A DNA stretch of 64,000 nucleotides from Rhizobium sp. SG_E_25_P2 (GTDB lineage: Bacteria > Pseudomonadota > Alphaproteobacteria > Rhizobiales > Rhizobiaceae). Under the pieces are notes generated by a model. That model had not been told where the DNA came from. It did no database searches and saw nothing but the letters and a program-made list of their open reading frames with translations. Shown here piece after piece: positions 10,501-19,125 of the stretch. Every line of letters starts with the position of its first letter. The first letter of the stretch is position 1. The stretch covers positions 62,001 through 126,000 of the forward strand of contig NZ_JARXVM010000001.1 in the NCBI RefSeq assembly GCF_029892285.1, written 5' to 3'. Made by a program: the position numbers and the translations under genes.

Positions 10501-11101
10501 CGCCCGGCTCGACGAGGGCGCCCGCACAGCGTCCGGCCTCGGCCTGGGCTTGTCGATCGTCGACCGTATCGGCCGTGTGCTCAACCATCCGGTCGAACTC
10601 CAGTCGACGCCCGGCAAGGGCACGGTGTTTCGGGTGCGGCTGCCGCTCATCGAACAGGTTCCTGACGCGAAAAACGCATCCGCCAGCGACGGGCCGCAGA
10701 CCGCGCTCGCGCGGCTGGACCATCTCAGCATTCTCTGCATCGACAATGAGCCGGCAATCCTCGACGGCATGGGGCTCCTTCTCGAAGGCTGGGGCGCGCG
10801 CGTCGCCAAGGCGGCAGGGCGCGTAGAGGCCGAAGCCCTTCTGCAGACGGATAGCGTGGTTTTCGACATGGTCATCGCCGACTATCATCTCGATGACTCC
10901 ACCGGCATCGAGGCGATCGAGGCGGTCAGAGCGCGGCTGCCGGATCTGCCCGCCATTCTCGTCACCGCCGACCGGACGGCAGAGGTTCGTGCCGCGGCGG
11001 ACAGGCTGGGCGCGGTGCTGCTCAACAAGCCGGTAAAGCCTGCGGCGCTCAGGGCCAATCTCATGCGCATTCCCGTCCGACAAAAAGACGCGGCCGAATA
11101 G
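7592..11101 (+). CDS. Hybrid sensor histidine kinase with N-terminal sodium/solute symporter domain (CbrA/CrbS-like)
   Basis: The 1169-aa protein links a transporter-like sensor to two-component signalling. Residues about 1-560 form a multi-helix SSF (PutP-like) membrane domain. A PAS-like region follows (about 650-770), then a coiled coil. Next is the HisKA domain with phospho-acceptor His812 (GHDILQPLNAARLYS) and a HATPase with NLVSNAIKYT, DTGIGIP and GLGLGLSIV motifs. The C-terminal receiver has phospho-acceptor Asp1097 (IADYHLDD). The architecture matches CbrA/CrbS-type sensors, some of which control carbon or acetate use. The ligand here is unknown. The ATG at 7592 is preferred because GGAGAAGG precedes it; an upstream ATG at 7553 lacks this. 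No cognate response regulator gene is adjacent. Confidence 0.92.
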   Translation: MLPGWLIFGSAIGYLGLLFAVAWIGDRKARGPEAVERSRPIVYALSLAIYCTSWTYFGGVGLAAERGWEFLGIYIGPMLMFTLGLPLIRRITVIAKRERLTSIADFIAARYGKNPVVAMIVALVALAGAVPYIALQLKAVSASVAALVDTSDYAIGLDSHQLIDLPLLVSLSLALFAVVFGTRHADATEHQNGLMVAIATESLVKLLAIGTVGVTVAFFLFDGPADLFTAAGRHAEAAAALAYQTPPGRWITLIALSAFAIVMLPRQFHVTVVENRSHGELKLAALFFPLYLIAINLFVLPIALGGVILFNGAGDADLYVLTVPLQSGLKTITLIAFIGGFSAATAMVIVASVALAIMISNDIVLPVLLRRNLVGAPSDTTADLGRLVLMVRRGSIFGVMLLGYLYYRAAGASNGLASIGLIAFAAIGQMAPAMLGGLFWRRANARGAIAGIASGFMVWAWLLFIPSLGGTDTSSDAGLILDALLPSSKFFSGPGSDPFINSVLLSLIINTACFIIGSMSRNAKLIERQQAAVFIPQSENPRLLMRSWRTGLTVGDLKTVIGRYLGEERMQRSFANFEIRRGRPLDPRQVADADLLNFSEQLLGSAIGSSSARLVMTLTMRRHDAQPDDTALLLDQASEAIEYNQGVLQTALAQMDQGVAVFDAENRLSIWNRRFRALLDLPESVGQVGYPLSAIVAQLAERGDITAGSEVDVMETILTPETGIVLHLDHGARIVELRSNAMPDRGIVTTVTDISEQVKAARELEVANETLEARVSARTQELTTVNQQLAEARAAAEEANLGKTRFFAAAGHDILQPLNAARLYSSTLVERLGHSSNSDLVLNIDSALESVESILGAVLDISRLDTGAMKPRLTALPLAPFLKRVETDYQPLAQARGLKLTFLPTSLKVTSDGMLLRRLVQNLVSNAIKYTVTGRVLVGARKRGQEVWIEVHDTGIGIPKSKFRTVFKEFARLDEGARTASGLGLGLSIVDRIGRVLNHPVELQSTPGKGTVFRVRLPLIEQVPDAKNASASDGPQTALARLDHLSILCIDNEPAILDGMGLLLEGWGARVAKAAGRVEAEALLQTDSVVFDMVIADYHLDDSTGIEAIEAVRARLPDLPAILVTADRTAEVRAAADRLGAVLLNKPVKPAALRANLMRIPVRQKDAAE

Positions 11102-11143
11102 GATTTTGCTTTCGCGAGAGGCGCGAATCCGGGAAAAGGCTCC

Positions 11144-12964
11144 ATGACCATCAAGCTCCTGCCAGAAACGCTGATCAACCAGATCGCCGCCGGCGAAGTG
11201 ATCGAACGCCCCGCCAGCGCCGCCAAGGAACTGATCGAAAACGCCATCGACGCCGGCGCGACGCGCATCGAGATCGCCACCAGCGGCGGCGGCAAGTCGT
11301 TGCTGCGCATCGTCGACAACGGGTCGGGCATGGGGCCGGAGGATCTGGCGCTGGCCGTGCGCCGGCATTGCACCTCCAAGCTCGAACGGGGGCTTGAGGA
11401 TATCCGCACGCTCGGTTTTCGCGGCGAGGCGCTGCCGTCGATCGGTTCGGTCGCCAAACTGTCGATCGTCTCGCGGCTGAAGGATGCAAACGATGCGTTC
11501 GAGGTCAGCGTGCATGGCGGCAAGATGTCGGACATCAGACCCAAGGCCGCTAATGCCGGCACGGTGGTCGAGGTGCGCGACCTGTTCTTCGCCACGCCCG
11601 CGCGGTTGAAATTCCTCAAGACGGAAAAGGCTGAGGCCGGCGCGATCACCGAAGTGGTCAGGCGCATGGCCATCGCCTTCCCGCATATCCGCTTTACGCT
11701 GTCGGGCACCGACCGGTCGCTTCTCGAATTTCCCGCGACGCCGGGCGACAAACTGGCGCGCATTGCCCAGGTGATCGGCAAGGATTTCGAGGACAATTCC
11801 ATCGAAATCGACGCAGAGCGCGAAGGCGTGCGCCTGTCAGGCTATGCCGGCGTGCCGACATTCCATCGCGGCAACAGCGCCCATCAATTCGCCTTCGTCA
11901 ATGGCCGGCCGGTCAATGACAAGCTGATCATCTCGGCGCTGCGCGGCGCCTATGCCGAGACCGTGCCGTCGGGCCGATATCCGGCGGCGGTGCTGGATAT
12001 CGAGCTCGATCCGGCGCTGGTCGACGTCAATGTGCATCCGGCAAAATCGGATGTGCGCTTCCGCGATCCGGGTCTGGTGCGCGGCTTGATCGTCGGCGCA
12101 ATACGGCAGGCGCTGCTGCGGGAAGGCGACCGCTCTTCCACGACCGCGACCCGGTCGATGATGGACGCGTTCCGCCCAGGCTTTTCCGGCTATCGCGCGC
12201 CGCCTGCCCAGAACTGGACGGCCCAGCAATCGCCGTCGCGGCCTTTCGAGCCCATGGGTTTTGCCGAGCAGCCGCAGACCTCGCCGCTACGCCAGCAGGG
12301 CTTCGCCGATTTTGCCGCGCCCTCTGCACGCACTGAGGCGCCCATCATCGCTGCAGCCGAGACCGCCCAACCGGACCTGACACGGCATCCGCTCGGCGCA
12401 GCGCGGGCGCAATTGCATGAAAACTATATCGTGGCGCAGACGGAAAACGGCGTCGTCATCGTCGATCAGCACGCCGCCCATGAGCGGCTGGTGTTTGAGG
12501 ACATGCGCAAGGCGCTGAGGGATCGGGACCTGCCGACCCAGGCGCTGCTGATCCCGGAAATCATTGACCTGCCCGAAGAAGATTGCGACCGGTTGATGGA
12601 ACATGCCAATGATCTCAAACGGCTCGGCCTGGTGTATGAACGCTTCGGCCCCGGCGCGATCCTGATCCGCGAGACGCCGGCCATGCTCGGCGAGACCGAT
12701 ATTCAGGGCCTGGTGAAGGATCTCGTCGATGAGATCGGCGAATGGGACACGTCACGCGGCCTGCATGCCCGGCTCGAGCATGTGGCTGCGACCATGGCTT
12801 GCCACGGTTCGGTGCGCTCCGGTCGTCGTCTCAGGGTCGAGGAGATGAATGCACTTCTGCGGCAGATGGAGGCGACGCCGGGATCCGGCCAATGCAATCA
12901 CGGTCGCCCGACCTATATCGAATTGAAGCTCGCGGATATCGAACGGTTGTTCGGCCGAAGCTGA
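11144..12964 (+). CDS. mutL: DNA mismatch repair protein MutL
   Basis: MutL couples mismatch recognition by MutS to strand incision. The 606-aa protein has the GHKL ATPase N terminus: [20 protein letters not shown], then DNGSGM, then TSKL and GFRGEAL. A transducer domain includes the NGRPV motif. A proline/glutamine-rich linker covers about 335-420, and a dimerisation domain ends the protein. The segment [11 protein letters not shown] and the C-terminal [10 protein letters not shown] match endonuclease-competent MutL proteins of bacteria lacking MutH. It lies 42 bases after the histidine kinase gene. Confidence 0.96.
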   Translation: MTIKLLPETLINQIAAGEVIERPASAAKELIENAIDAGATRIEIATSGGGKSLLRIVDNGSGMGPEDLALAVRRHCTSKLERGLEDIRTLGFRGEALPSIGSVAKLSIVSRLKDANDAFEVSVHGGKMSDIRPKAANAGTVVEVRDLFFATPARLKFLKTEKAEAGAITEVVRRMAIAFPHIRFTLSGTDRSLLEFPATPGDKLARIAQVIGKDFEDNSIEIDAEREGVRLSGYAGVPTFHRGNSAHQFAFVNGRPVNDKLIISALRGAYAETVPSGRYPAAVLDIELDPALVDVNVHPAKSDVRFRDPGLVRGLIVGAIRQALLREGDRSSTTATRSMMDAFRPGFSGYRAPPAQNWTAQQSPSRPFEPMGFAEQPQTSPLRQQGFADFAAPSARTEAPIIAAAETAQPDLTRHPLGAARAQLHENYIVAQTENGVVIVDQHAAHERLVFEDMRKALRDRDLPTQALLIPEIIDLPEEDCDRLMEHANDLKRLGLVYERFGPGAILIRETPAMLGETDIQGLVKDLVDEIGEWDTSRGLHARLEHVAATMACHGSVRSGRRLRVEEMNALLRQMEATPGSGQCNHGRPTYIELKLADIERLFGRS

Positions 12965-13030
12965 TTTTTGTGGCGCGATGCGCAGCACCTCTGTATATCG
13001 GCCCGACACAGATGATCAGCAGGATTGCAT

Positions 13031-13255
13031 ATGAACCGGTTTGAAGGAAGCGGAAGCCGCGAAGCCAAGATTCGCTATCTCGACGGCGATTTCCAAATCC
13101 TGTTGCCCGGCGGTTACGTCGTCTGCGCCGTCACCGGCCAGCAGATCCCACTCGACGAGTTGAAATACTGGAGCGTCGACCGCCAGGAAGCCTATGCTGA
13201 CGCCGATGCGTCGCTCGAAGCGGAAAAGCGCGCGGGCCACATCCGGGCGAACTGA
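13031..13255 (+). CDS. DUF2093 domain-containing small protein
   Basis: This 74-aa soluble protein matches the DUF2093 family of alphaproteobacteria (IRYLDGDFQILLPGGYVVCAVTGQQIPLDELKYWSV is the conserved core, read here in two halves around GGYVVCAVTG). The function is unknown. The ATG at 13031 follows AGGA with 6-base spacing; an upstream in-frame ATG at 13025 lacks it. It is 66 bases after mutL and its stop is 3 bases from the stop of the convergent lpxK gene. Confidence 0.85.
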   Translation: MNRFEGSGSREAKIRYLDGDFQILLPGGYVVCAVTGQQIPLDELKYWSVDRQEAYADADASLEAEKRAGHIRAN

Positions 13256-13258
13256 CGC

Positions 13259-14296
13259 TTACGCCTTGTTCGCCTTGGCCCGCCTGCGCCGCGCCGTCTC
13301 CACCGCCTCACGAACAATGAGCGTCGGCGCCTGCGGATTGTCGAAGGCCATGTCGACATCAATGACCTGCATGCGGCGGGCCAATTCCTCAGCGCGGCCG
13401 TGATGGCCAATGAGCCGCACGGCATCCTTGGCCGTGGTGACAATCTGCAATTCTTCGCTATCCGCCGTCGACAGGATGTCTTCGATCTCGTCATCGGTCA
13501 GGTGCTGATGATCGCCGAAGGAGCGGGTCGCGACAGGCTCCGCACCGATCTCGCGGACAGTGCGGAAGAATTTTTCCGGATCGGCGATGCCGGCAAACGC
13601 CAGGACGCGCATTCCGTCGAGATTGTCCGCCTGGCGGGGCGCGATCTTCGCCTCCATCACCGGCTTGCCGATCCGAGCCGCAAGCCGGATGAAGGGATCG
13701 GCAGCCACGCCCTCCCCCACCTTCAGAAGCGCGGTGGCGTATTTTAATTGCAACGAGGTCGGCGCGCGCACTGGCCCCGACGGCACGATACGACCATTGC
13801 CGATGCCGCGCCGGGCGTCGATCACCATCAATGCATAGTCGACATGAAGTCGTGCGCTCTGAAACCCGTCATCCATGATGATGAGGTTGGCGCCTTCGGC
13901 GATCAACCTGTTGGCGCCATCGATTCGCCGCCGGGCGATCACCGTCAACGCCTCCCGGGCGATCAACAACGGCTCGTCGCCCACATCGCGCGCGCGGTGG
14001 TGGTGAGGATCGACGACGGTGGTCCGATCGATACTACCGCCATATCCCCGACTTAGAACGCCCGGCTTCATTCCAATAGCTTTTGCGGCCTTGGCGAGCG
14101 CAATGACAGTGGGCGTCTTGCCGGCGCCGCCGACGGTGAAATTGCCGACGCAGATGACGGGAACAGGAAGCGGCGCGCGCGCGCCACGCCGCAGATTGCG
14201 TGCGGCCACCGCTCCGTAGATCCAGGAGAAAGGCGCGAGCGCCAAGGCCTCCCATCCGGTCTTCCGCCACCAGAAGGGCGGTGAATCCGATACCAT
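13259..14296 (-). CDS. lpxK: Tetraacyldisaccharide 4'-kinase
   Basis: LpxK phosphorylates the 4' position of tetraacyldisaccharide-1-phosphate to give lipid IVA at the cytoplasmic face of the inner membrane. The 345-aa protein starts [15 protein letters not shown] and includes a membrane-associated N-terminal helix. It then has the Walker A loop [18 protein letters not shown], and the LSRGYGG and DDGFQ motifs. The ATG at 14296 is preceded by GGAAG; the frame continues upstream to 14410 but that part spans a strong hairpin and is not conserved-looking. It is the last gene of the lipid A block on this strand. Confidence 0.95.
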   Translation of the reverse strand: MVSDSPPFWWRKTGWEALALAPFSWIYGAVAARNLRRGARAPLPVPVICVGNFTVGGAGKTPTVIALAKAAKAIGMKPGVLSRGYGGSIDRTTVVDPHHHRARDVGDEPLLIAREALTVIARRRIDGANRLIAEGANLIIMDDGFQSARLHVDYALMVIDARRGIGNGRIVPSGPVRAPTSLQLKYATALLKVGEGVAADPFIRLAARIGKPVMEAKIAPRQADNLDGMRVLAFAGIADPEKFFRTVREIGAEPVATRSFGDHQHLTDDEIEDILSTADSEELQIVTTAKDAVRLIGHHGRAEELARRMQVIDVDMAFDNPQAPTLIVREAVETARRRRAKANKA

Positions 14297-14303
14297 CGCT
14301 TCC

Positions 14304-14323
14304 GTCTCGCGTCTTCGCGAGAC
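14304..14323 (-). promoter_or_regulatory. Perfect hairpin immediately upstream of lpxK ribosome site
   Basis: An 8-bp perfect stem (GTCTCGCG with CGCGAGAC) and 4-base loop lies just 5' of the GGAAG ribosome site of lpxK. There is no T run. It could act as an mRNA stabiliser, a processing site or a translational control element (inference). Confidence 0.5.
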
Positions 14324-14428
14324 CCTGTTTTTCGCGTTGAAGGTGAATTGCGACATCAGAGAACGCGAAAATGCGTGGAAAAGCAAGGAGAGGCGGAAAG
14401 AGATGCGCACTTGACGCGGCGAAGGCCG

Positions 14429-15133
14429 TTAAAGGCGATCCAACAGCGCTTCCAGGTCATCGATGCTGGCCAAGACATGATCCGCATCGGGCGCGAGCGC
14501 GTCGCGACCGCTGGTTCCGGTCAGCACGCCGACAGCGAGACCGGCCCGGGCGTTGCGCGCCATGTGGAGATCATGGGTATTGTCGCCGACCATCACGATC
14601 TCCGAAAGGGGCACGCCGGCCTGACGCGCGAAACCCTCAATCATGCCAGGCCCGGGCTTGACGCCATGACCACTGTCATATCCCGCGATGTAATCCAGAA
14701 ATCCAATGACGCCCAACCGTTCCGCCATCAGGCGGATCGAGGCTTCGTTGTCGGAGGAAGCGACGCCCAGTTTCAGCCCCCTGCTCCTGAGCCTTGAGAA
14801 CAAGGCCGGAAGATCTGTGACAGGAACGGAATTGGCGGCGCCTTCAAGAAAGAACCGGTCAAGATGGACGGTCAGTTCCTCGGCGTCATAAGGAGAACCG
14901 CCTTGGGCCATGGCGGCGGCGATTTCGCTGGAGGCGGCGGCGGCGAACAAGCTGCCGGCCGAGACCTTGCCGGTCTTTGGATCCATGCCGCAGATGACCA
15001 TCAGACGATCGGCCAGCATCGCATCGCCATCAGCGGCGAACAGGCTGGCGCGGCGGTTGATGGGCTCCCATGTCTTGTCGAAATCGAGCAGCGTGCCGTC
15101 CTTGTCGAACAGGACCGCGGAAAATCTGGTCAT
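14429..15133 (-). CDS. HAD-superfamily hydrolase (phosphoglycolate phosphatase-like)
   Basis: The protein is about 234 aa with the HAD motifs: FDKDGTLLDF (motif I nucleophile Asp), ASSDNEAS (motif II region), KPGPGMIEGF with its lysine (motif III) and MVGDNTHD (motif IV). A helical cap domain sits after motif I, as in Gph-type phosphatases. The ATG at 15133 lies 4 bases after the waaA stop and has GGCGGA upstream. The alternative ATG at 15148 would overlap waaA by 11 bp. Position between waaA and lpxK suggests co-expression with LPS synthesis, but the substrate is unknown. Confidence 0.85.
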   Translation of the reverse strand: MTRFSAVLFDKDGTLLDFDKTWEPINRRASLFAADGDAMLADRLMVICGMDPKTGKVSAGSLFAAAASSEIAAAMAQGGSPYDAEELTVHLDRFFLEGAANSVPVTDLPALFSRLRSRGLKLGVASSDNEASIRLMAERLGVIGFLDYIAGYDSGHGVKPGPGMIEGFARQAGVPLSEIVMVGDNTHDLHMARNARAGLAVGVLTGTSGRDALAPDADHVLASIDDLEALLDRL

Positions 15134-15137
15134 CGTG

Positions 15138-16460
15138 TCATCCGCCATTGGCGCTGGCGCGCGGCATCAGCCGGGCCTTCATGGTCAAAGGATTGATATA
15201 GGGCTCAAGCCCACGCAGCGTCGCCGAGAGCGCGCCGCGCATCTGATGCACCGTCTGCAGGCCGGCGTCGATCATCTGATGCCGCGCCGGTTCGTTGGTG
15301 ATCAGATAATAGACGCCCTTGGCCAGCATCTCGGTATCGCGCACCATGCGGGCCGAGCCATTGCGGGCCAGCATTTGATAGCTTTCGCGAAAATTCCCCA
15401 CATGCCCCCCCGACAAAATCGCGCAGCCCATCATCGCCGGCTCCAGCGGATTCTGTCCGCCTTCCGCCGTCAGCGAACGTCCCACGAACGCCACTTCCGT
15501 CAGCTGAAGATAAAGGCTCATTTCGCCGATCGTATCGCCGAGATAGATGTCGGTGTCGGCGGCGATCTGGTCACCGCGGCTGCGGCGCGCAACCGTCAAT
15601 CCCTGCTCCTTGAACAAGGCTTCGATATCATCGCCGCGCTCGGGATGGCGCGGCACGACGATGCTCAGGAGATCGAGACGAGACTTCAGCGCCTTGTGGA
15701 CCTGACCCGCCGCCTTTTCCTCGCCATCGAAGGTCGAGATCGCCGCCCAGGTCGAACGCCCGCCGATCTGCTGGCGCAGGCGCATCAGGGCGACGGCGTC
15801 GGCTTCCGGCATGTCGCTGTCAGCCTTCAGATTGCCGGAGACCAGCACTGGCAAGGCGCCGAGATCCTGCATGCGGCTGGCGTCGAGCTCGGATTGAGCG
15901 ATGACCAGCGCCAGATTTTCAAACAAGGCCGAGGCGACATTCGGAAAGGACGACCATCGCCTGAAGGAGCGATCCGACATGCGCGCATTGACGAGGATCT
16001 GCGGAATATGCCGCCTGCCGAGCGCCATGATCGTATTGGGCCAGATTTCAGATTCGGCGAACAAGGCCAGATCGGGCTGCCAATATTCCAGGAACCGTTC
16101 GACCACCGTCTTGAGATCCAGCGGCACATATTGGTGGATCACATAGCCGGACAGGCGGGCGTTCACCACGGTCGCCGACGTGACCGTGCCAGTGGTCAGT
16201 AGCACAGTGATGCCGCGCCGGGAGATTTCCTTGATCAGGGGAACCATGGCGTTGGTTTCGCCGACGCTGGCGGCGTGAACCCAGACCAATGGCCCTTCCG
16301 GGCGCGGCGCGCTCGCATAGCCGTAGCGTTCCGAACGGCGCGCCCGTTCCTCCTTGCCGCGAGCCGAGCGGACCGCCACGAGCGTATTGATCGCCGGGTA
16401 GGCGACCACGCCCGCCCAGCGGTAAGCCCAGAGGGCCGCCCGAGCGCGCAGACTGCTCAT
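15138..16460 (-). CDS. waaA: 3-deoxy-D-manno-octulosonic acid (Kdo) transferase
   Basis: WaaA (KdtA) adds Kdo residues from CMP-Kdo to lipid IVA at the inner membrane. The 440-aa protein has an N-terminal membrane anchor (about residues 8-28) and the Kdo transferase N domain with the typical VHAASVGE motif. The GT-B C-terminal half contains the sugar-nucleotide site (EGGQNPLEPAMMGCAI). Length fits the family. It is the second gene of a run DUF4170, waaA, HAD, lpxK on the minus strand. Confidence 0.95.
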   Translation of the reverse strand: MSSLRARAALWAYRWAGVVAYPAINTLVAVRSARGKEERARRSERYGYASAPRPEGPLVWVHAASVGETNAMVPLIKEISRRGITVLLTTGTVTSATVVNARLSGYVIHQYVPLDLKTVVERFLEYWQPDLALFAESEIWPNTIMALGRRHIPQILVNARMSDRSFRRWSSFPNVASALFENLALVIAQSELDASRMQDLGALPVLVSGNLKADSDMPEADAVALMRLRQQIGGRSTWAAISTFDGEEKAAGQVHKALKSRLDLLSIVVPRHPERGDDIEALFKEQGLTVARRSRGDQIAADTDIYLGDTIGEMSLYLQLTEVAFVGRSLTAEGGQNPLEPAMMGCAILSGGHVGNFRESYQMLARNGSARMVRDTEMLAKGVYYLITNEPARHQMIDAGLQTVHQMRGALSATLRGLEPYINPLTMKARLMPRASANGG

Positions 16461-16483
16461 GCGCCTGTTCCCCTTTTCATCCG

Positions 16484-16720
16484 TCAGCCTTGGGACGGCT
16501 CGAGGAGGCGGTGCAGATGCACGATGAAATAGCGCATATGGGCATTGTCAACCGTCTGCTGGGCCTTCGACTTCCAGGCGGTCAGCGCCGAGGCGTAGTC
16601 AGGAAAGATGCCGACAATGTCGAGTTCATTGAGGTTCTTGAACTCGGTCGCGCCAAGCGTGGTAAGTTCGCCGCCGAAAACCAGGTGAAGGAGTTGCTTG
16701 GAGCCCGCTGCTTCGGACAT
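16484..16720 (-). CDS. DUF4170 domain-containing small protein
   Basis: This 78-aa soluble protein matches DUF4170: a compact fold with the core GGELTTLGATEFKNLNELDI and a C-terminal MRYFIVHLHRLLEP. The family is found beside waaA/lpxK in rhizobia and its function is unknown. It ends 23 bases before the waaA start, so it is probably the first gene of the LPS transcript after cysQ. Confidence 0.87.
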   Translation of the reverse strand: MSEAAGSKQLLHLVFGGELTTLGATEFKNLNELDIVGIFPDYASALTAWKSKAQQTVDNAHMRYFIVHLHRLLEPSQG

Positions 16721-16849
16721 GGATGCTTCCTCTTCTTATCGAATTTTTATGGACCGAATGGATACGCACGTGGACATGGAATTGCGGCAATCCGATGCAA
16801 AGTCAATGGAGACCCGACCGGATTTGCGCTCAATCCCATATTGAGTCCG

Positions 16850-17662
16850 TCAATAGGAAAGCGCCCCGGTCACCTGCCGATGCAAATCGGTTCGCGCGGC
16901 GACCAAGAGGCCGTGGCTGGGGTTCGGCTTGTTGTACACAATGGCCGCGCCGAGCGCGTCGCTCAGAACGCCCCCGGCATTGGAGAGAATAAGGTCCGCC
17001 GCCGCCAGGTCCCAATCATGGGCGTCCGGCTTGACCAGTGTCGCATCGAGACGTCCATCCGCGATCATCGCCAACCGATAAGCGAGAGACGGAATGCGAC
17101 CCACCTTGTCCATGCGTGCGCGCAGATTGGCGTCGAGACTGCCCATCACATCATCGGCGGCGCTGACGGTGAAGCGACCCGCGGCGTCGCTGGAAGCCAC
17201 ATGGATCGTCTGGCCGTTTTTCTCGGTCCGGCCGCTCGCATCGGCGAGAAAAAGCTCCTTGAGCGCCGGCGCGAAGAGTACGCCCGCCACAGGCTTTCCG
17301 CCTTCGACCACAGCGGCGCTCACCGCCCAGGTTTCCCGGCCTGTCATGAAGGCGCGCGTTCCGTCGATCGGATCGATGACGAAGACGCGGGCGGCGCTCA
17401 GGCGTGACGCATCGTCCTCGCTCTCCTCGGACAGCCAGCCGTAGTCGGGCCGGGCGCGGAGAAGATGTTCCTTCAAGACGTCATTGGCGGCATGATCGGC
17501 TGCGGTGACCGGCGAGGCTCCGTCATTTTTCCAGAACACTTGGACATCATTCCGGAAATAGCCGAGCGCAACGCGACCGGCGGCGAGCGCTGCCACGCGC
17601 AGGAGTTCGAGATCATCGGCAAGGGAAAATGTCAAAGGACCTTCGCTTTCACTTTCCCGCAA
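16850..17662 (-). CDS. cysQ: Inositol monophosphatase-family 3'(2'),5'-bisphosphate nucleotidase
   Basis: CysQ-type enzymes hydrolyse 3'-phosphoadenosine-5'-phosphate, recycling a by-product of sulfate assimilation. The 270-aa protein has the metal-site motifs SEES, DPIDGTRAF and WDLAAADLILSNAGG of the lithium-sensitive phosphatase family. Inositol monophosphatase activity cannot be excluded. The open frame begins with a TTG at 17662, inside the end of pmbA (14-bp overlap). No ATG follows early in frame, so a TTG start is likely. A second TTG about 27 bases later is possible. Confidence 0.88.
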   Translation of the reverse strand: MRESESEGPLTFSLADDLELLRVAALAAGRVALGYFRNDVQVFWKNDGASPVTAADHAANDVLKEHLLRARPDYGWLSEESEDDASRLSAARVFVIDPIDGTRAFMTGRETWAVSAAVVEGGKPVAGVLFAPALKELFLADASGRTEKNGQTIHVASSDAAGRFTVSAADDVMGSLDANLRARMDKVGRIPSLAYRLAMIADGRLDATLVKPDAHDWDLAAADLILSNAGGVLSDALGAAIVYNKPNPSHGLLVAARTDLHRQVTGALSY

Positions 17663-18995
17663 TGGTCATGTTTTCAATGAGCACGGTCGGGGCCGCCACG
17701 CCGTATTTACGGTCGATGTCGTCAGCCGGGATCATCGAGAGGAACATGTCCTTCATGTTTGACGCGATCGTGACTTCGGAGACGGGATAGGTCAACTCGC
17801 CATTCTCGATCCAGAAGCCGGAAGCGCCGCGCGAATATTCGCCGGTGACCAGATTTGCGCCATGGCCGATCATTTCGGTGACGTAAAAACCTGAGGTCAC
17901 CCCCTTGATCAGATCTTCCGGCGAGATGTCGCCCGGCTCAAGCGCCAGATTGGTGGAGGACGGCGAGACGGAATTGCCGCCGCGCACGCCGCGGCCATTG
18001 GTCTTGAGGCCAAGTTCGCGGGCGGCCGAGGTCGCCAGAAACCAATGCTTGAGCACGCCGTCTTCGACCATGACCATGGCCTCGCCACGCACGCCTTCGC
18101 CATCGAAAGGTCGAGAAGACGACCCCTTGCGGACGAGCGGATTGTCGGTGACGTTCAGCCCGCGCGCCAGGATCTGCTGTCCCATCTTGTCCATCAGGAA
18201 CGAGGTCTTGCGGGCGATCGCCGCGCCGTTGATGGCGGAAGCGATATGGCCGACGAGACCGCGCGAAACGCGCGGATCGTAGATGACGGTCAGGCCAGCG
18301 CCGGTGTCGGCCTTGCGCGGATTGAGGCGACGGACCGCCCTCTCGCCAGCCTTGCGGCCGATCTCTTCGGCGGCGTCGAGATCGCTGAAGTGCAGACGGC
18401 TGTCGCCCTCGTAATCGCGCTGCATGTTGACGCCTTCGCCGGCGATGGCGCTGACGCCTCGGCCGAAGCGTGTGGCCATATAGGAACCGGAAAAGCCGTG
18501 CGAGGTGACCAGCACCAGACCGCCCATCGAGGCGGAGGCGCCGGCGCCGCTGGAATTGGTGACGCCGGGCACCGCAAGCGCGGCGGCTTCGGCGGCGAGC
18601 GCCGCGTCGGTCAGATGCGCGGAGTCGACGTCGGTCGGATCAAACAGGCCGAGATCCAGCGCATCACGCGAAAGATCCGCCTCATCGGCGAGGCAGGCGA
18701 AGGGATCTTCCGGTGAGGCCTTGGCCATCGCCACCGCCCGCTCGGCGAGCGTCTTGAGATCGAAGCCGGGATTGGCCGACACGCTCGCCACGCGCTTGCC
18801 GAGAAAAACGCGCAGGGAGAAATCGTCGCTTTCCGAGGATTCGACGCCCTCGACCTTGCCCAGGCGCACGGACACGGATCGGGATCGGGATCGCACGACC
18901 ACCGCGTCGGCGGCGTCAGCGCCGGCCTTTCGGGCGAGATCGACGAGTTCGGAGGCGCGTTCGAGAAGATGACGGGAATCAATGGGCTCTTGCAT
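17649..18995 (-). CDS. pmbA: TldD/PmbA family metallopeptidase subunit
   Basis: PmbA (TldE) forms a heterodimer with TldD that degrades unfolded peptides and matures some modified peptides such as microcin B17. The 448-aa length and the C-terminal half (GHGANLVTGEYSRGASGFWIENGEL) match PmbA. The HExxxH zinc motif belongs to TldD and is not expected here. The ATG at 18995 gives the standard start; an upstream ATG at 19046 adds 17 residues that do not look conserved. No tldD is seen nearby. It is translationally coupled to cysQ downstream. Confidence 0.93.
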   Translation of the reverse strand: MQEPIDSRHLLERASELVDLARKAGADAADAVVVRSRSRSVSVRLGKVEGVESSESDDFSLRVFLGKRVASVSANPGFDLKTLAERAVAMAKASPEDPFACLADEADLSRDALDLGLFDPTDVDSAHLTDAALAAEAAALAVPGVTNSSGAGASASMGGLVLVTSHGFSGSYMATRFGRGVSAIAGEGVNMQRDYEGDSRLHFSDLDAAEEIGRKAGERAVRRLNPRKADTGAGLTVIYDPRVSRGLVGHIASAINGAAIARKTSFLMDKMGQQILARGLNVTDNPLVRKGSSSRPFDGEGVRGEAMVMVEDGVLKHWFLATSAARELGLKTNGRGVRGGNSVSPSSTNLALEPGDISPEDLIKGVTSGFYVTEMIGHGANLVTGEYSRGASGFWIENGELTYPVSEVTIASNMKDMFLSMIPADDIDRKYGVAAPTVLIENMTIAGK

Positions 18996-19125
18996 GGTCG
19001 GCCTTTCTGCTCTGACCCATTTATGGCGCTCAGGCGAAATCATCAAGGGTTGGCAGGCTTATCTTGACGGGGAAGCGGCCCGCCCGGCTATATGGCGGCA
19101 ACGAATCCCGAACTGGACCCCATTC

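Noticed and set aside
9416-11686. 756-codon open frame antisense to the histidine kinase and mutL genes
   Set aside because: It mirrors the frame of a high-GC coding strand, has no recognisable motif, and overlaps two clear genes.
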